Below, in pieces: positions 9,813 to 19,906 of a DNA stretch of 64,000 bases. The DNA is taken from NCBI GenBank assembly GCA_029448655.1, contig JACCLO010000012.1:124001-188000 (forward strand), written 5' to 3'. Below the pieces are notes generated by a model that saw only the letters and a list, made by a program, of their open reading frames with translations, did not search any database and had not been told where the DNA came from. The stretch is from Wolfiporia cocos (lineage: Eukaryota > Basidiomycota > Agaricomycetes > Polyporales > Phaeolaceae). The position numbers and the translations under genes were made by a program. Each line of letters starts with the position of its first letter. The first letter of the stretch is position 1.

Positions 9813-12800
9813 CACGGTCACCTTCCAACAGACCAAACTGACTCAGCCCCCGAAATTCTTGGGCCCTAAGGATTCCATTTCTTCAAAAGAATGGATCCAA
9901 AAGATGGGCATGTATTTCTCAGATGCCCAGGTAACCAAGGAGGAGGATAAGGCTCACCAAGCCCTACTAAGGCTTACAGGCGAGGCCTACCAATACATGT
10001 CCCCGGTGGTTGATAAAATCGCTGTGGGACAAGCCTCTGGTCACACCTGGAAAACGTTCTCAGAAACAATCGAGAAGGTGTATGGGAAAAAGACGGACAA
10101 AGAAATTGCCGAAAAAGAGATTGAAGGGTACTACGGGGATGAAGGGAAGGCTATAGTTAAAGCCGACTTCTTCAACTGGGCCCAGAAGCTTCTGACCCTC
10201 GCCTGACTCGCCGAGACTGACAACAAAACGTTGCTCAGCCAGATCAAGAGGGTTCTCCCAGATAAAGTCCGTGAGACCCTCGCAACCCTGGAATCGGTCC
10301 CGAATTTCACTATGCCGACCGACTGGGAGATCTACTTGGACATGGCACTAGACCTGTACAAGCAGCAGTACCCAGATAAACTCAAAGGCAAAATCTTTGA
10401 GGAAGAAAAGAAAAAGGAGTCGCCGGGGTCTGGCAAGACCTCCAAAAAGGCTACATCGAAGCCTGCCAAGGCTGACGATAAGGTTAAGGCACCTGCAAAA
10501 CCTTCTGGTACCGGTAACCGGCAGTCCATTTGCAAAAAGCACCCAGGTCAGCATGCCTGGAAGGACTGCCCGGATAACTGGAACAACCAAAAGAAGGCTG
10601 CGAAGCCAGCCAGTAGTGGAAGCGGAACGACGAAGCCGACAGGCTCGTCAAGCGGGAGTCAACAGTCGGGCCAGAAGAAATTGGACCCAAAAAAGAAATA
10701 CAAGGTGTGCGTCCTCACAACACAAGAACTCGTGATGGACGATGAAGGCAACACCCCAGCCACCGTAGGGACACTGTCAGCATCTTCTCCCCACATACTT
10801 GAAGAGGTGGTACCTCTCACCCCCACTACGTGCATCACGGAAGAGGAGCAAAGTGTGAACAGTAGAATGGCCAATGATACCAAACGTGTCCAGGTGACCA
10901 AACCGGCACCTACGCCCAATCTGTCGGGTGGCTCCATCAGGGCCCATTTACCCTGGCTTCAGAAGTGGATAGCCGACTCCGCAACCACCCTTGGAATCCA
11001 TGGAGGATCTTCACAGGGTTTTCCTACTGAGCACATGTGATTACCTGCCCACTTGTGCTCCAATGTGGTTATATTTCTGAACCCGCTGTAAAGGGTGTTT
11101 TTGAATCAATGTACCAAATTTTCGGTAATAATGTGCACGACTTCACATGAGCATTCCGTGTCGAAGTAACACTCTGGGTTTACAGAACAAAAGTGCAGGC
11201 CTTAGCTTTAGTCGACAGCGGTGCTACGATATCAGTCATCTCACAACGACTGGTTGACAAGCACAAACTGGTAACAGACGACATGGCATTCCCAATCACA
11301 GTCTTGAATGCCGACAGAACTACAAATGTCGCAGGCCAAATCACTAAGTCAGTGAAAGCATTTATGCAACACGGAACCCATAAGGAAACCGTAGGGCTAA
11401 AAGTAATGATATTTGAACCCAATATGGTCCTGGGTTACGACTGGCTTAGAACCCACAATCCCTCTTTTGATTGGAAAAAGGGGGAAATGGAATGCCGCTG
11501 TTCACACGATGACCACAAAAAGCGAAGGAAGGGTCATATTCAACCCTCGGAGGAGGAAACAGTCAAACTCCCCAAAAAAGATATAATCGAGTTGCACTCG
11601 ATATGGGACACTCCGGTGGACATCGTAGGAGAGGAGGGCTCCCAAAACGAATTCGTCGCTTGGTTGGAAAACCTTGACGACGATGAACAATCATCACTGG
11701 CAGAATTGGTTGCCGGAATACTTGACAAAGATTTCGGTGAAACTGATGCTGATGAGATACAACCGATTTGCCTAGAATCTTGGCAATCATTAGTGCCTGA
11801 ACAATACCATGAGTATGGGCCAACCATGTTCTCACAAAAAGCATCCGAGAGGATGCCGGAACGGAAGCCCTGGGATCATGCCATAGTGCTGGAACCAGAC
11901 GCGCAGCTTCCACCCCCAGTATAATCTTACAAGATGTCTCCCCAAGAACGCAACAGTCTCGATGAGTGGATCGATACTGAGCTTCAAAAGGGTTACATAC
12001 AGCTGTCAGAAAGTCCAATGGCCTCACCGGTCTTCTTTGTCTCAAAGAAAGATGGAGGTCTCCGGATGGTCGTCGACTATAGGAGGCTAAACAAAGTAAC
12101 CGTGAAAAACATTACCCAATACCTCGGATCGATGACCTAATCAATCAACTGTCCTTTGCTACCATTTTCACCAAAATTGACCTTAGATGGGGATATAATA
12201 ATGTCCACATCAAGGAAGGTGATGAATGGAAGACAGCGTTTATTATGCATAGAGGAGTCTACGAGGCAACGGTGATATATTTCGGTTTCTGTAATGCCCC
12301 CGCAACGTTCCAGGCGATGATGAACTCTATCCTCACCCCATATAACTGTACTGGGAAAGTTGTTGTGTATTTAGACGACATTCTCATATTTGGTAACAAC
12401 ATGGAGGAACACCGGTGACTAACCAAAGGGGTCCTACAAACCCTGAAGGACCACGACTTGTATGCAAAACCCAAAAAGTGCTTCTTTGAACAGTCATCCA
12501 TCAAATACCTAGGAATGATCATTTCCGACGGTAAAGTCATGATGGACCCAAAAAAGTACAACAGAGTTCAAGACTGGCCGATACCCACGAGGATCAAGGA
12601 GGTGCAAGCCTTCCTTGGATTCACGAACTTCTATAGAAGATTTATAGAAGGGTTCTCGAAAAAGGCCAAACCACTCACGATTCTGACAAAGAAGTCAGAA
12701 GCTTGGCATTGGGACGCCGAGCAGGAGGAAGCCTTCCAGAACATCAAGGAAGCTTTCACCAAAGCACCCCATTTTATGTATCCCATCACATGAAGACCCT

Positions 12801-14242
12801 TTCCGCCTAGAAATGGATGCATCGGAGTTCGCAACCGGTGCAGTCTTATCTCAATACGATCCGAAGGATAAAAAATTCCACCCGGTAGCGTTTTATTCCA
12901 AATTGCTAAGTGCCCCAGAACAGAACTATGAGATATATGACAAGGAAATGTTGGCGGTTATCAGGGCCCTTGAGGAATGGAGACACTGCCTCGAAGGGGC
13001 TCCAGATAAATCCAAAATATGGTCAGATCATCTGAACCTGACATATCTCAAAACGGCGCAAAAACTGATGAGACGACAAGCCCGATGGGCCCTATACCTC
13101 TCACGCTTCAATTTCCAAATGAAGCATAAACCAGGCAAAACAATGCTAACAGCAGACCCTCTGTCCAGGTGTCCAGACCATGAGAAGGGGGTGGATCTCG
13201 ATAATCGTGACCAGGTTCTACTGAAACCTGAGTTTTTTGAGCAAAAGTTCATGGCAATGGCTCTTGATACCTCCCATGTGGCACCAGAGTTGGATGACAA
13301 TCTGATACTCCGAGAAATCCGCAAAGCATTGTTAGATGACAAGGCCACGAAGGACTACAAGGAGCTGCTCTCATCCAGCCCTCGTGAGTTCAAGAAGGAC
13401 CTATCAGAATGGAACTATGAAGGAGGGTTACTCCTCTGAAGAGGCAAAGTCTATATTCCAGCTACACCAGCGGACATCAGACGGCAAGTGGTCGAACTAC
13501 ATCACGATCACAAGTCAGCTGGGCATTTTGGGTAGTACAAAATGTACGAATTGCTGAGCCGCAACTATTGGTGGCCAGGAATGTTCGTTTATGTGAAACA
13601 ATACATAGATGGATGCGACATGTGCCAACATATGAAGAACCACCCACAGAAGTCATATGGCCCCCTGCAACCCTTACCGGTGCCGTCAGGCCCATGGGAA
13701 GTGGTGACAATAGACCTGATCATGCAATTGCCCCCGTCAGGGATGCATGACGCAATCATGGTCATGGTAGATCATTTAACCAAACGAGCAAGGTTTTTCC
13801 CAATCGAAAACACCTTCTCAACAAAAGATATAGTGACAGTCCTCTATCAAAAGGTTTACCCCCTACATGGGTTGCCAAAACAGATAGTATTGGACCGAGG
13901 GACTCAATTCACCTTTAAACTATTTGGGGAATGGTGTTCCTTGCTGGGTATTCAAAGGTCAATGACTACCGTGTACCATCCGCAGGCAGATGGACAAACC
14001 GAACGAGTAAACCAAATACTCAAACAGTATCTTAGGTGCTATATCAATACGTACCAAAAAGATAACTGGGCGGAGTTCCTGCCAACAGCGGAGTTCGCGT
14101 ATAATAATGCGGCAAGCGAGACGACAAAGGAATCACCTTTTCTAGTCAAACTAGGTCATCACCCGATAGCAGGACCAAGCAGTTTCGAACCAAGCCGAAA
14201 TAAGGACTTAGTCGAGATTGCAAATACACGGTTCATGGCACA

Positions 14243-14711
14243 TGACACGGAATACTCAACGTTGTCATCCTCAGGTGCTCCCCTAGGGACCAAGCACAAG
14301 GCGAGGTATCCTCAGACTAGCATGTACTAGAGTAGAGGCTAGAGGGCGTCGATAGACGGCCTGCACGCAGTGGAGAAGAGTAAGACCAAGGGACACACCC
14401 CAACGTTGAGATTAACAAGCTTGAGGTGTAAGACCTCAAGCGCAGTAGCTAAATACATGAGTAGCCGCTGAAGCATCTAAGTATCAGGCCGCTTCAAAGG
14501 TGGCCCATGCGCCCTACAACCAAAGCACATGATATACTAGGTTACATAAGCGGTAGCTACGCGTGACCATGATACGTAAGTCTAGAGTATACGAAGTAGC
14601 AACATACCACTATGCTACGGGGGAGCGCATGTCAGGTGACTATAGACGAGGAGGACCGGGTTCGAGCCCAGGATCTGGCAGTTAGCCTAAAATGCCACAA
14701 AAACCGTGACA
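14243..14711 (-). mobile_element. Solo LTR in the integrase part of E1-old
   Basis: This 469-bp element reads TGACACGG to CCGTGACA and has TSD GCACA (14238-14242 and 14712-14716). On the minus strand it has CATGTATTTAGC and palindrome arms GCTTGAGGT/ACCTCAAGC. It is the same family as the left LTR at 3843. Near its right end GGTTCGAGCCC looks like a tRNA B box, but no tRNA fold is complete. Confidence 0.9.
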
Positions 14712-15391
14712 GCACAAGAAAAGGCTAAGGCAGCAATGAAAATTGCAGCTGAAAGATGGTCTTGGTATTATGACCAGAAGAAGCAAGTCGTCCCCTTCAA
14801 AGTGGGCAACAAGGTACTTGTGGACGTGTGAAGTTGGCAAGACACCAAACGGAGTCTAGCTCCATGCTACATCGGCCCATTCTGAATTACGGAAAAATTG
14901 GGACCGGTAACGTTCAAAGTGTACATGGATGCACAATATAGGGCTTACCATCCTGTGTTCCACGCTTCAAAATTGGTTATGTACAAGAAATCAACCATTG
15001 AAGGACAAGGAAACCAACCGCCAGCAGGTGACAACCCAACAGCAATGGAAGAACCAGAAGAATGGGAAGTAGAAGCCATTCTCGACCACCGAAACCGACG
15101 CGGGAAATGGGATTACCTTATTCACTGGAAAGGTACCGGACCTGCCGAGGACACATGGGAAGTCGAGGAGAACCTGGCAAATGCCAAGGAGATTCTAGAC
15201 GGGTACAAGGCTAAACATTCAGCCCTTGCTACTAACCCCGATCAACCCCTTCACCGGTCAACTAGACTAGGCGGAACCCGACACACTGTTACCATTTTCG
15301 ACCCTGACTCAGCGGACTGAAAATCTGACACTTGTGTCTGGCCTGATGACTGGCCCCAGTATCGCGATGACGTCGATCCGAATGAACCAAA

Positions 15392-15999
15392 TGTCACAAG
15401 AATTCTCCTAGTTTCCCTATATTTCTTACTATTTTTCCGGCAATTCTACGACTTTCTAGACCAATAACTAGCTTATCTGGTTCATAAGTTTACGGTTACA
15501 TACGTGCCGAATGATGGCCGCGTTATCTCCCGTAACGACGGTCTTATCTTATCACTAGTAGTTACCATCAGTCACTTGTCTAGTTCTAGCCAATCGGACA
15601 CTTCGTCCGGAAGCAGTCAGCGTATAAACGTCAGCGGACCGGGCTTTGGTCACGCCCCGTCTTTGTAATGACAAGAGCGCAAAACGCCATTCGTGCGGCT
15701 TACGCCGCCTTTCTATATCCCGGTTTTGATCGGCATATGTATTTATCGTGTATTACTAAGTACTTAGGTACCTGGGGACTTGTACATACGAATACGGATA
15801 CTAGTATTATCTAATAAGACTGTTAGGGGTCTTATTTATCATGTATATATACTGGACTTGCTGAGCGCTATTGCCTCAGTTCTATTCATTGCATTCATAC
15901 TACGAGTTAACCACTCAACGTATCCTGCTTAACATCTGCTTTACCTCTTGCCTAACCAGCAATACCAAGATCATAACAAGTAAGTGTTATCTTGTGTTA
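15392..15999 (+). mobile_element. 5' LTR of E1
   Basis: The 608-bp LTR reads TGTCACAAGAATTC to CTTGTGTTA. Its start is set by the TSD. It contains the promoter and self-primer described next. Confidence 0.95.
15844..15889 (+). promoter_or_regulatory. TATA box and predicted start/self-primer of E1
   Basis: TATATATA at 15844-15851 is followed 34 nt later by AGTTCTATTCAT (15878-15889), the exact complement of the PBS at 16001-16012. A palindrome with arms CTGAG (15861-15865) and CTCAG (15875-15879) covers the predicted start. The start site is inferred from spacing and complementarity, not measured. Confidence 0.75.
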
Positions 16000-16000
16000 T

Positions 16001-16012
16001 ATGAATAGAACT
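16001..16012 (+). other. Self-complementary primer binding site of E1
   Basis: ATGAATAGAACT lies one base after the 5' LTR. It does not begin with TGG, as a tRNA-primed PBS usually does, and it pairs perfectly with 15878-15889. Tf1/sushi elements prime reverse transcription from the folded 5' end of their own RNA; this is the same layout. Confidence 0.8.
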
Positions 16013-16701
16013 CGCTTTCGCCCCCGCCCTCTTTGAGGGTCTGGGATTTTTTCTTCTTAGGGGTTTTCGTCGCCGTCTGCGCACCCCTGCTCGCCGCCAG
16101 GCAGCGGGGTATCCTTAGTGGGCTCTGGGGGATCACCGCCTTCGGGCAAATAGCCGGACCGTAGGCTTAAGCGGAACCAGGGGACTGGCTGCCAAGCCTT
16201 TCCCCATATGTTGGGAATCGATGGCAACGGTGTAACTTCTTGACCGGGCCGGAGACGACCTTCTCGCCTATCCCCAGGCGCACAGGGGCCACTCTATTTA
16301 GAGTTGGGATGGTGGGCACGAGTTGCCCTGCCTAGAACCGCTGCCGATACGGCTTCAGAACGATAGAGTTCTGGCCTTGGCGCCCTCTAAGTCCCTCAGG
16401 GCATGGGTTTGGTTTAAACACTGGCAGCCACCTAACTGGAGTGAGGCGTGGGCACATGCGGGGTGTAATACCCCAAATCCTGCATTCCCAGGCGTCAAGG
16501 GAAGACGACCTGCTGTATCCCCCACCTGGTAGCGTGAGAGAGACGCCATCCAGTCGCCGACACTAACTCCGGTCGAGGGCGGAGCGCCCATTGACGCCGG
16601 AGGATAAGCGCACGACACATCAAGAAGCGACGATAAGCCCCGACAGAAGACCGCGTGAATTTCCACTAGAATAGCTTACTTAGACTTCTTTTTACGTAGT
16701 C
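16013..16701 (+). other. 5' leader of E1
   Basis: About 700 nt are noncoding. The leader contains several upstream ATGs and a hairpin at 16460-16474 with arms GGGGT/ACCCC and loop GTAAT. The same hairpin, with changed stem bases, occurs in the leaders of E1-rev, E2, E3 and E5. Confidence 0.75.
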
Positions 16702-17517
16702 ATGCCGAAAGCACCACGTTTCACGGTTACCCCGAGAAACGCCGCTACGGGGGAGCGCGAGGAATGGCACATTGCCGCCTCTAAATCGCTCGAAGACCGC
16801 ATTTCCGCGGTCACAGCCCCAAAGCGAGGAAAGTCCCGAAAGGGCAAAGACGTCTTCTACAGGAAGCCGAACCCCGACCCGGAGGAGATCCGAAGGGTCA
16901 ACCACGAGGCCGCCCTCGACGACATCAGGCGAAAGAAGCTCAACAAGCTTCTTCGACAGAAGGAGAAGCTCGAGGCTCGGATCCAGAAACAAAGCCTGGA
17001 TCAGCTAATCGCCGAGGCAGCCAGGAAGAGGGTTGAGGAAGAGAGAATGGTGAGGAGTCTTCGGGAGCGAATTGAGCCCCCAAAGAAGTCGCTATTGGAG
17101 AGAGTGGAGGAGCTGAGGATGCCAGCCGAGTGGGTCGAGAAACGGGGTCTTGCGAACCCCAGGGACGTTCACTGCACGGAGAAAAAGTGGGACTGGTTCT
17201 TGGACGTCGACAAACAGATGAACGCCGCCCACAAGAATCTTTTCCGCCTATGGAAAGTCCCCGACGCAACCACCACGGCCCCAATCATAGCGAAGTTCAC
17301 CACCCTCATCACCGACTTCGACGACCTCTCCACACACCTGGAGCAAAGGGTCCGTCAGGACTCCATGAAGAACGAAGACCTCCGCCGCCTCGAAAAATAT
17401 CTCAGGAGGGTGGAGCACGTTTTTGGAGACCTAGACGTGAAACAGCACGTTACGTACTTAAAGACTCATCTAGTACATAGCGGTCTCAACTTCGACCTCG
17501 GCAAACCCCAGTTGTAG
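16702..17517 (+). CDS. ORF0 of E1, accessory protein upstream of gag
   Basis: The ORF encodes 271 aa and is intact. No known domain is recognised. The N-terminus is basic. Residues ~65-125 are very rich in K, R and E and probably form a coiled coil or long helix. The C-terminal part has the block MPAEWVEKR...DVHCTEKKWDWF (~140-167) and a helical block FDDLSTHLEQR...LRRLEKYLRRVE (~205-240). E3 ORF0 has a matching PAWIDWRDVTCNEIQW block, and E2 ORF0 a matching helical block. It lies in the gag sense, 151 nt before gag, in a different frame. The start MPK agrees with MPR in E2 and MPA in E3. Function unknown; a Gag-like or RNA-binding role is only a guess. Confidence 0.8.
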   Translation: MPKAPRFTVTPRNAATGEREEWHIAASKSLEDRISAVTAPKRGKSRKGKDVFYRKPNPDPEEIRRVNHEAALDDIRRKKLNKLLRQKEKLEARIQKQSLDQLIAEAARKRVEEERMVRSLRERIEPPKKSLLERVEELRMPAEWVEKRGLANPRDVHCTEKKWDWFLDVDKQMNAAHKNLFRLWKVPDATTTAPIIAKFTTLITDFDDLSTHLEQRVRQDSMKNEDLRRLEKYLRRVEHVFGDLDVKQHVTYLKTHLVHSGLNFDLGKPQL

Positions 17518-17668
17518 TAGATAGAAAGTCCTGAAAAGGCATTATCTTTGGTGCATGGCATTGATTGCGAAAAGTCCTGAAAAGGCATTTAAGTCCTGAA
17601 AAGGCACTCTTTTCTTGAATTATCGTTTAAGGAAGAAAATAACTCAAGCTGACGAATACTGTCCAGCA
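17518..17668 (+). repeat. ORF0-gag spacer with three 16-bp direct repeats
   Basis: AAGTCCTGAAAAGGCA occurs at 17526-17541, 17572-17587 and 17591-17606. Related copies are at the same place in E1-old (7624-7705) and E1-rev (437-543). A similar string also lies in ORF0 (16831-16850). Confidence 0.85.
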
Positions 17669-19906
17669 ATGGTGTCTTACACAATCGTCCAAGGCGCTTT
17701 GTACAACACCCACAAGGTGGCTACGGCCTACCGCCCCGCCGTCGGCAAGCATGCATGGCCCGGAGAGCAGACCTGCTTGATGGACTACCTGCGAGTCGTA
17801 TTCGGCATCAGAGTTAGGGGGAGTGTCACCTCCTTTAACTCAATTCCGGCGCATGTGCGCCCATTCCTGAATGTAAACCATACGGCGTACATCAAGTACT
17901 ACGGGGAAGATTCGACCAGGAACCACATCTCGTGGTGGAGGTGGGACAATTACTGCACCGCCATCCCCCTGTCGGACCTCATAGTCCTGTACGGTGACGT
18001 CCACTGGTACTCCCAGGAAGAAGCGTCGCCACGCACAAGAGCCGCCAGGCTCTTCAACCCGGAAACACCCGCACGCCGAGCAGTCATCACCCCCGAAGGC
18101 AGCGAGAGTCCACGGCCGGAGGAACCAGTCGACACGGAGCCCCTATTTGGAACGCTCCCCGATCTCCTCCCCTCCTATGAAAGGGGAACCCTGGAAATAG
18201 TCGCGCAGCCGGAAAGAAGCGAAAACGAATTGATGGGAAGATTGCAGCGTACTCTGGAAGTAGCCGCCCCAGACGAAGTTCTGCAGGTGGGAAAAGAAGC
18301 TTACAGGGAGGCGCTGTACCAAGCCAAAAATCACCTCTACAGCAACCTCGCGGCATACAAAAGCCGGGTAGACACGAATATGGAAATGGTCTGGAACAAG
18401 ACCAACCAGATTCGGAGTCACAACCAGGTGCTTCAAAATAGAATAGAAGCACTAGAGGAAGCAGAGAGTTTGCGGCAACAATTGGATACCCTTTCCGAAA
18501 ATCGGTTCGTCCGCATAGAAAAAGACATCGCAGTACTGCAAAAGCGTCCGGCAGTCCCAACCGCGGGACCCAGCGGTGCCCAGGTCACGGCACTAATTAA
18601 TAGAATTGACCAACTCGAAGCGGAGTTAACCGCTCTAAAAAACGCACCGGCAGCCGCGACAGCAGCAGCCACAACGGTCAACTTCCAACAGACCAAACCG
18701 ACTCAGCCGCCCAAATTCTCGGGCCCTAAAGACTCCATTTCATCAAAAGAATGGATCCAAAAGATGGGCATGTATTTCGCGGACGCCAAGGTGACCCTCG
18801 AGGAAGACAAAGTCCGCCAAGCCCTGCTACGGCTTACGGGCGAGGCCTACCAATACATGTCGCCGGTAGTTGATAAAATCGCCGCCGGACAAACCTCGGG
18901 GCACACCTGGAAAACGTTTGCGGAAACGATAGAGAAAGTGTACGGCAAAAAGACGGACAAGGAAATTGCCGAAAAGGAGATTGAAGGGTACTTCGGAGAT
19001 GAAGGGAAAAAGAAGCTCCAATCGGACTTCTTCTCTTGGGCACAGAAGCTCAGGACCCTGGCTCGCCTGGCCGAGACTGACAACAAGACGTTGTTCAGTC
19101 ACATCAAACGGATCCTCCCGGAAAAGGTGCGAGAAACCCTCGCTACCTTGGAATCGGTGCCCGGCTTTACAATGCCGACCGACTGGGAGGTATACCTCGA
19201 TATGGCCATCGACCTCTACAAGAGGCAATACCCGGATAAGCTCAAAGGCAAGATCTTTGAGGAAGAAAAGAAGAAGGAGTCGTCGGGGTCTGGCAAGACC
19301 GCCGACAAAGCTACGTCGAAGCCTGCCAAGGCTGATGACAAAGGCAAAGGCAAGGCAAAAGAAACCGGCTCTTACGGGAAGGATTGTCGCAAGCACCCCG
19401 GACAGCACAAGTGGGGCGACTGTCCTGAGAACCCTAAGAATAAGCCGAAGGAAGCCAAGCCGGCCAGTAGTGGAAGCGGAACGACGAAGCCGACAGGCTC
19501 GTCGAGCGGAACGCAACAGTCGGGCCAGAAGAAACTGGACCCGAAAAAGAAATACAAGGTCTGAGTGGTCAGCACCCAGGAACTGGTGACTGACGACGAA
19601 GATGAGTCCCCCCAAGCCACCGTAGGGACCATCCGGACCAACGTTCCGAAACAACCAGAGGTGGTTCCTCTGGCCCCCACTACGCGCATCAGCGATAAGG
19701 AGCAAAGCGGGAGCTCGGTGCGATCGGCTGAAAGCACCAGCCCCGTCCAGACCCAGTCGACTGGTTCGACTTCGACTGCGCCTACACCGTCGGGCGACTC
19801 CATCAGGACACATCTGCCCTGGCTTCGCAAGCGGATAGCCGACTCCGCAAACACCCTGGGCATCTACGGAAGCTCTGCCTCGGGTTTTCCCACCGAGCAC
19901 ATGTGA
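17669..19906 (+). CDS. gag: gag of E1, with an in-frame TGA at 19562
   Basis: The start MVSYTIVQG at 17669 is shared by all three E1-family copies; the longer open frame from 17615 is not needed. Residues ~190-330 are helical and charged. A capsid-like domain spans ~360-530 (EWIQKMGMYF to YPDKLKG). A Lys-rich linker follows, then an unusual zinc knuckle C-x2-H-x3-H-x4-C at ~573-585. TGA at 19562-19564 interrupts the frame, which then stays open to 19906. E1-old has TGC there, so this is a nonsense mutation or, less likely, a readthrough site. The final ATGTGATG places the pol ATG across the gag stop. Confidence 0.85.

Larger units (their letters stand above)
7764..11040 (+). pseudogene. gag: gag of E1-old, split by two solo LTRs
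   Basis: The start at 7764 (MVSYTIVQG) matches the E1 Gag. The pieces are 7764-7985, 8597-9368 and 9813-11040. The capsid-like core is at 9880-10380 (WIQKMGMYF through YPDKLKG). An atypical knuckle C-x2-H-x3-H-x4-C lies near 10531-10570. Where E1 has a TGA at 19562, this copy has TGC and reads on to the terminal HM-stop, so the longer Gag is the ancestral state. Extra stops lie around 9164 and 10204. Confidence 0.85.

Noticed and set aside
14640..14690. A tRNA gene or tRNA-derived SINE at the GGTTCGAGCCC motif
   Set aside because: The A-box-like word is on the other strand and no cloverleaf can be drawn. Kept only as a motif observation.
17615..17668. Gag of E1 starting at 17615
   Set aside because: The extra 18 codons overlap the spacer, while the Met at 17669 is shared by all copies.
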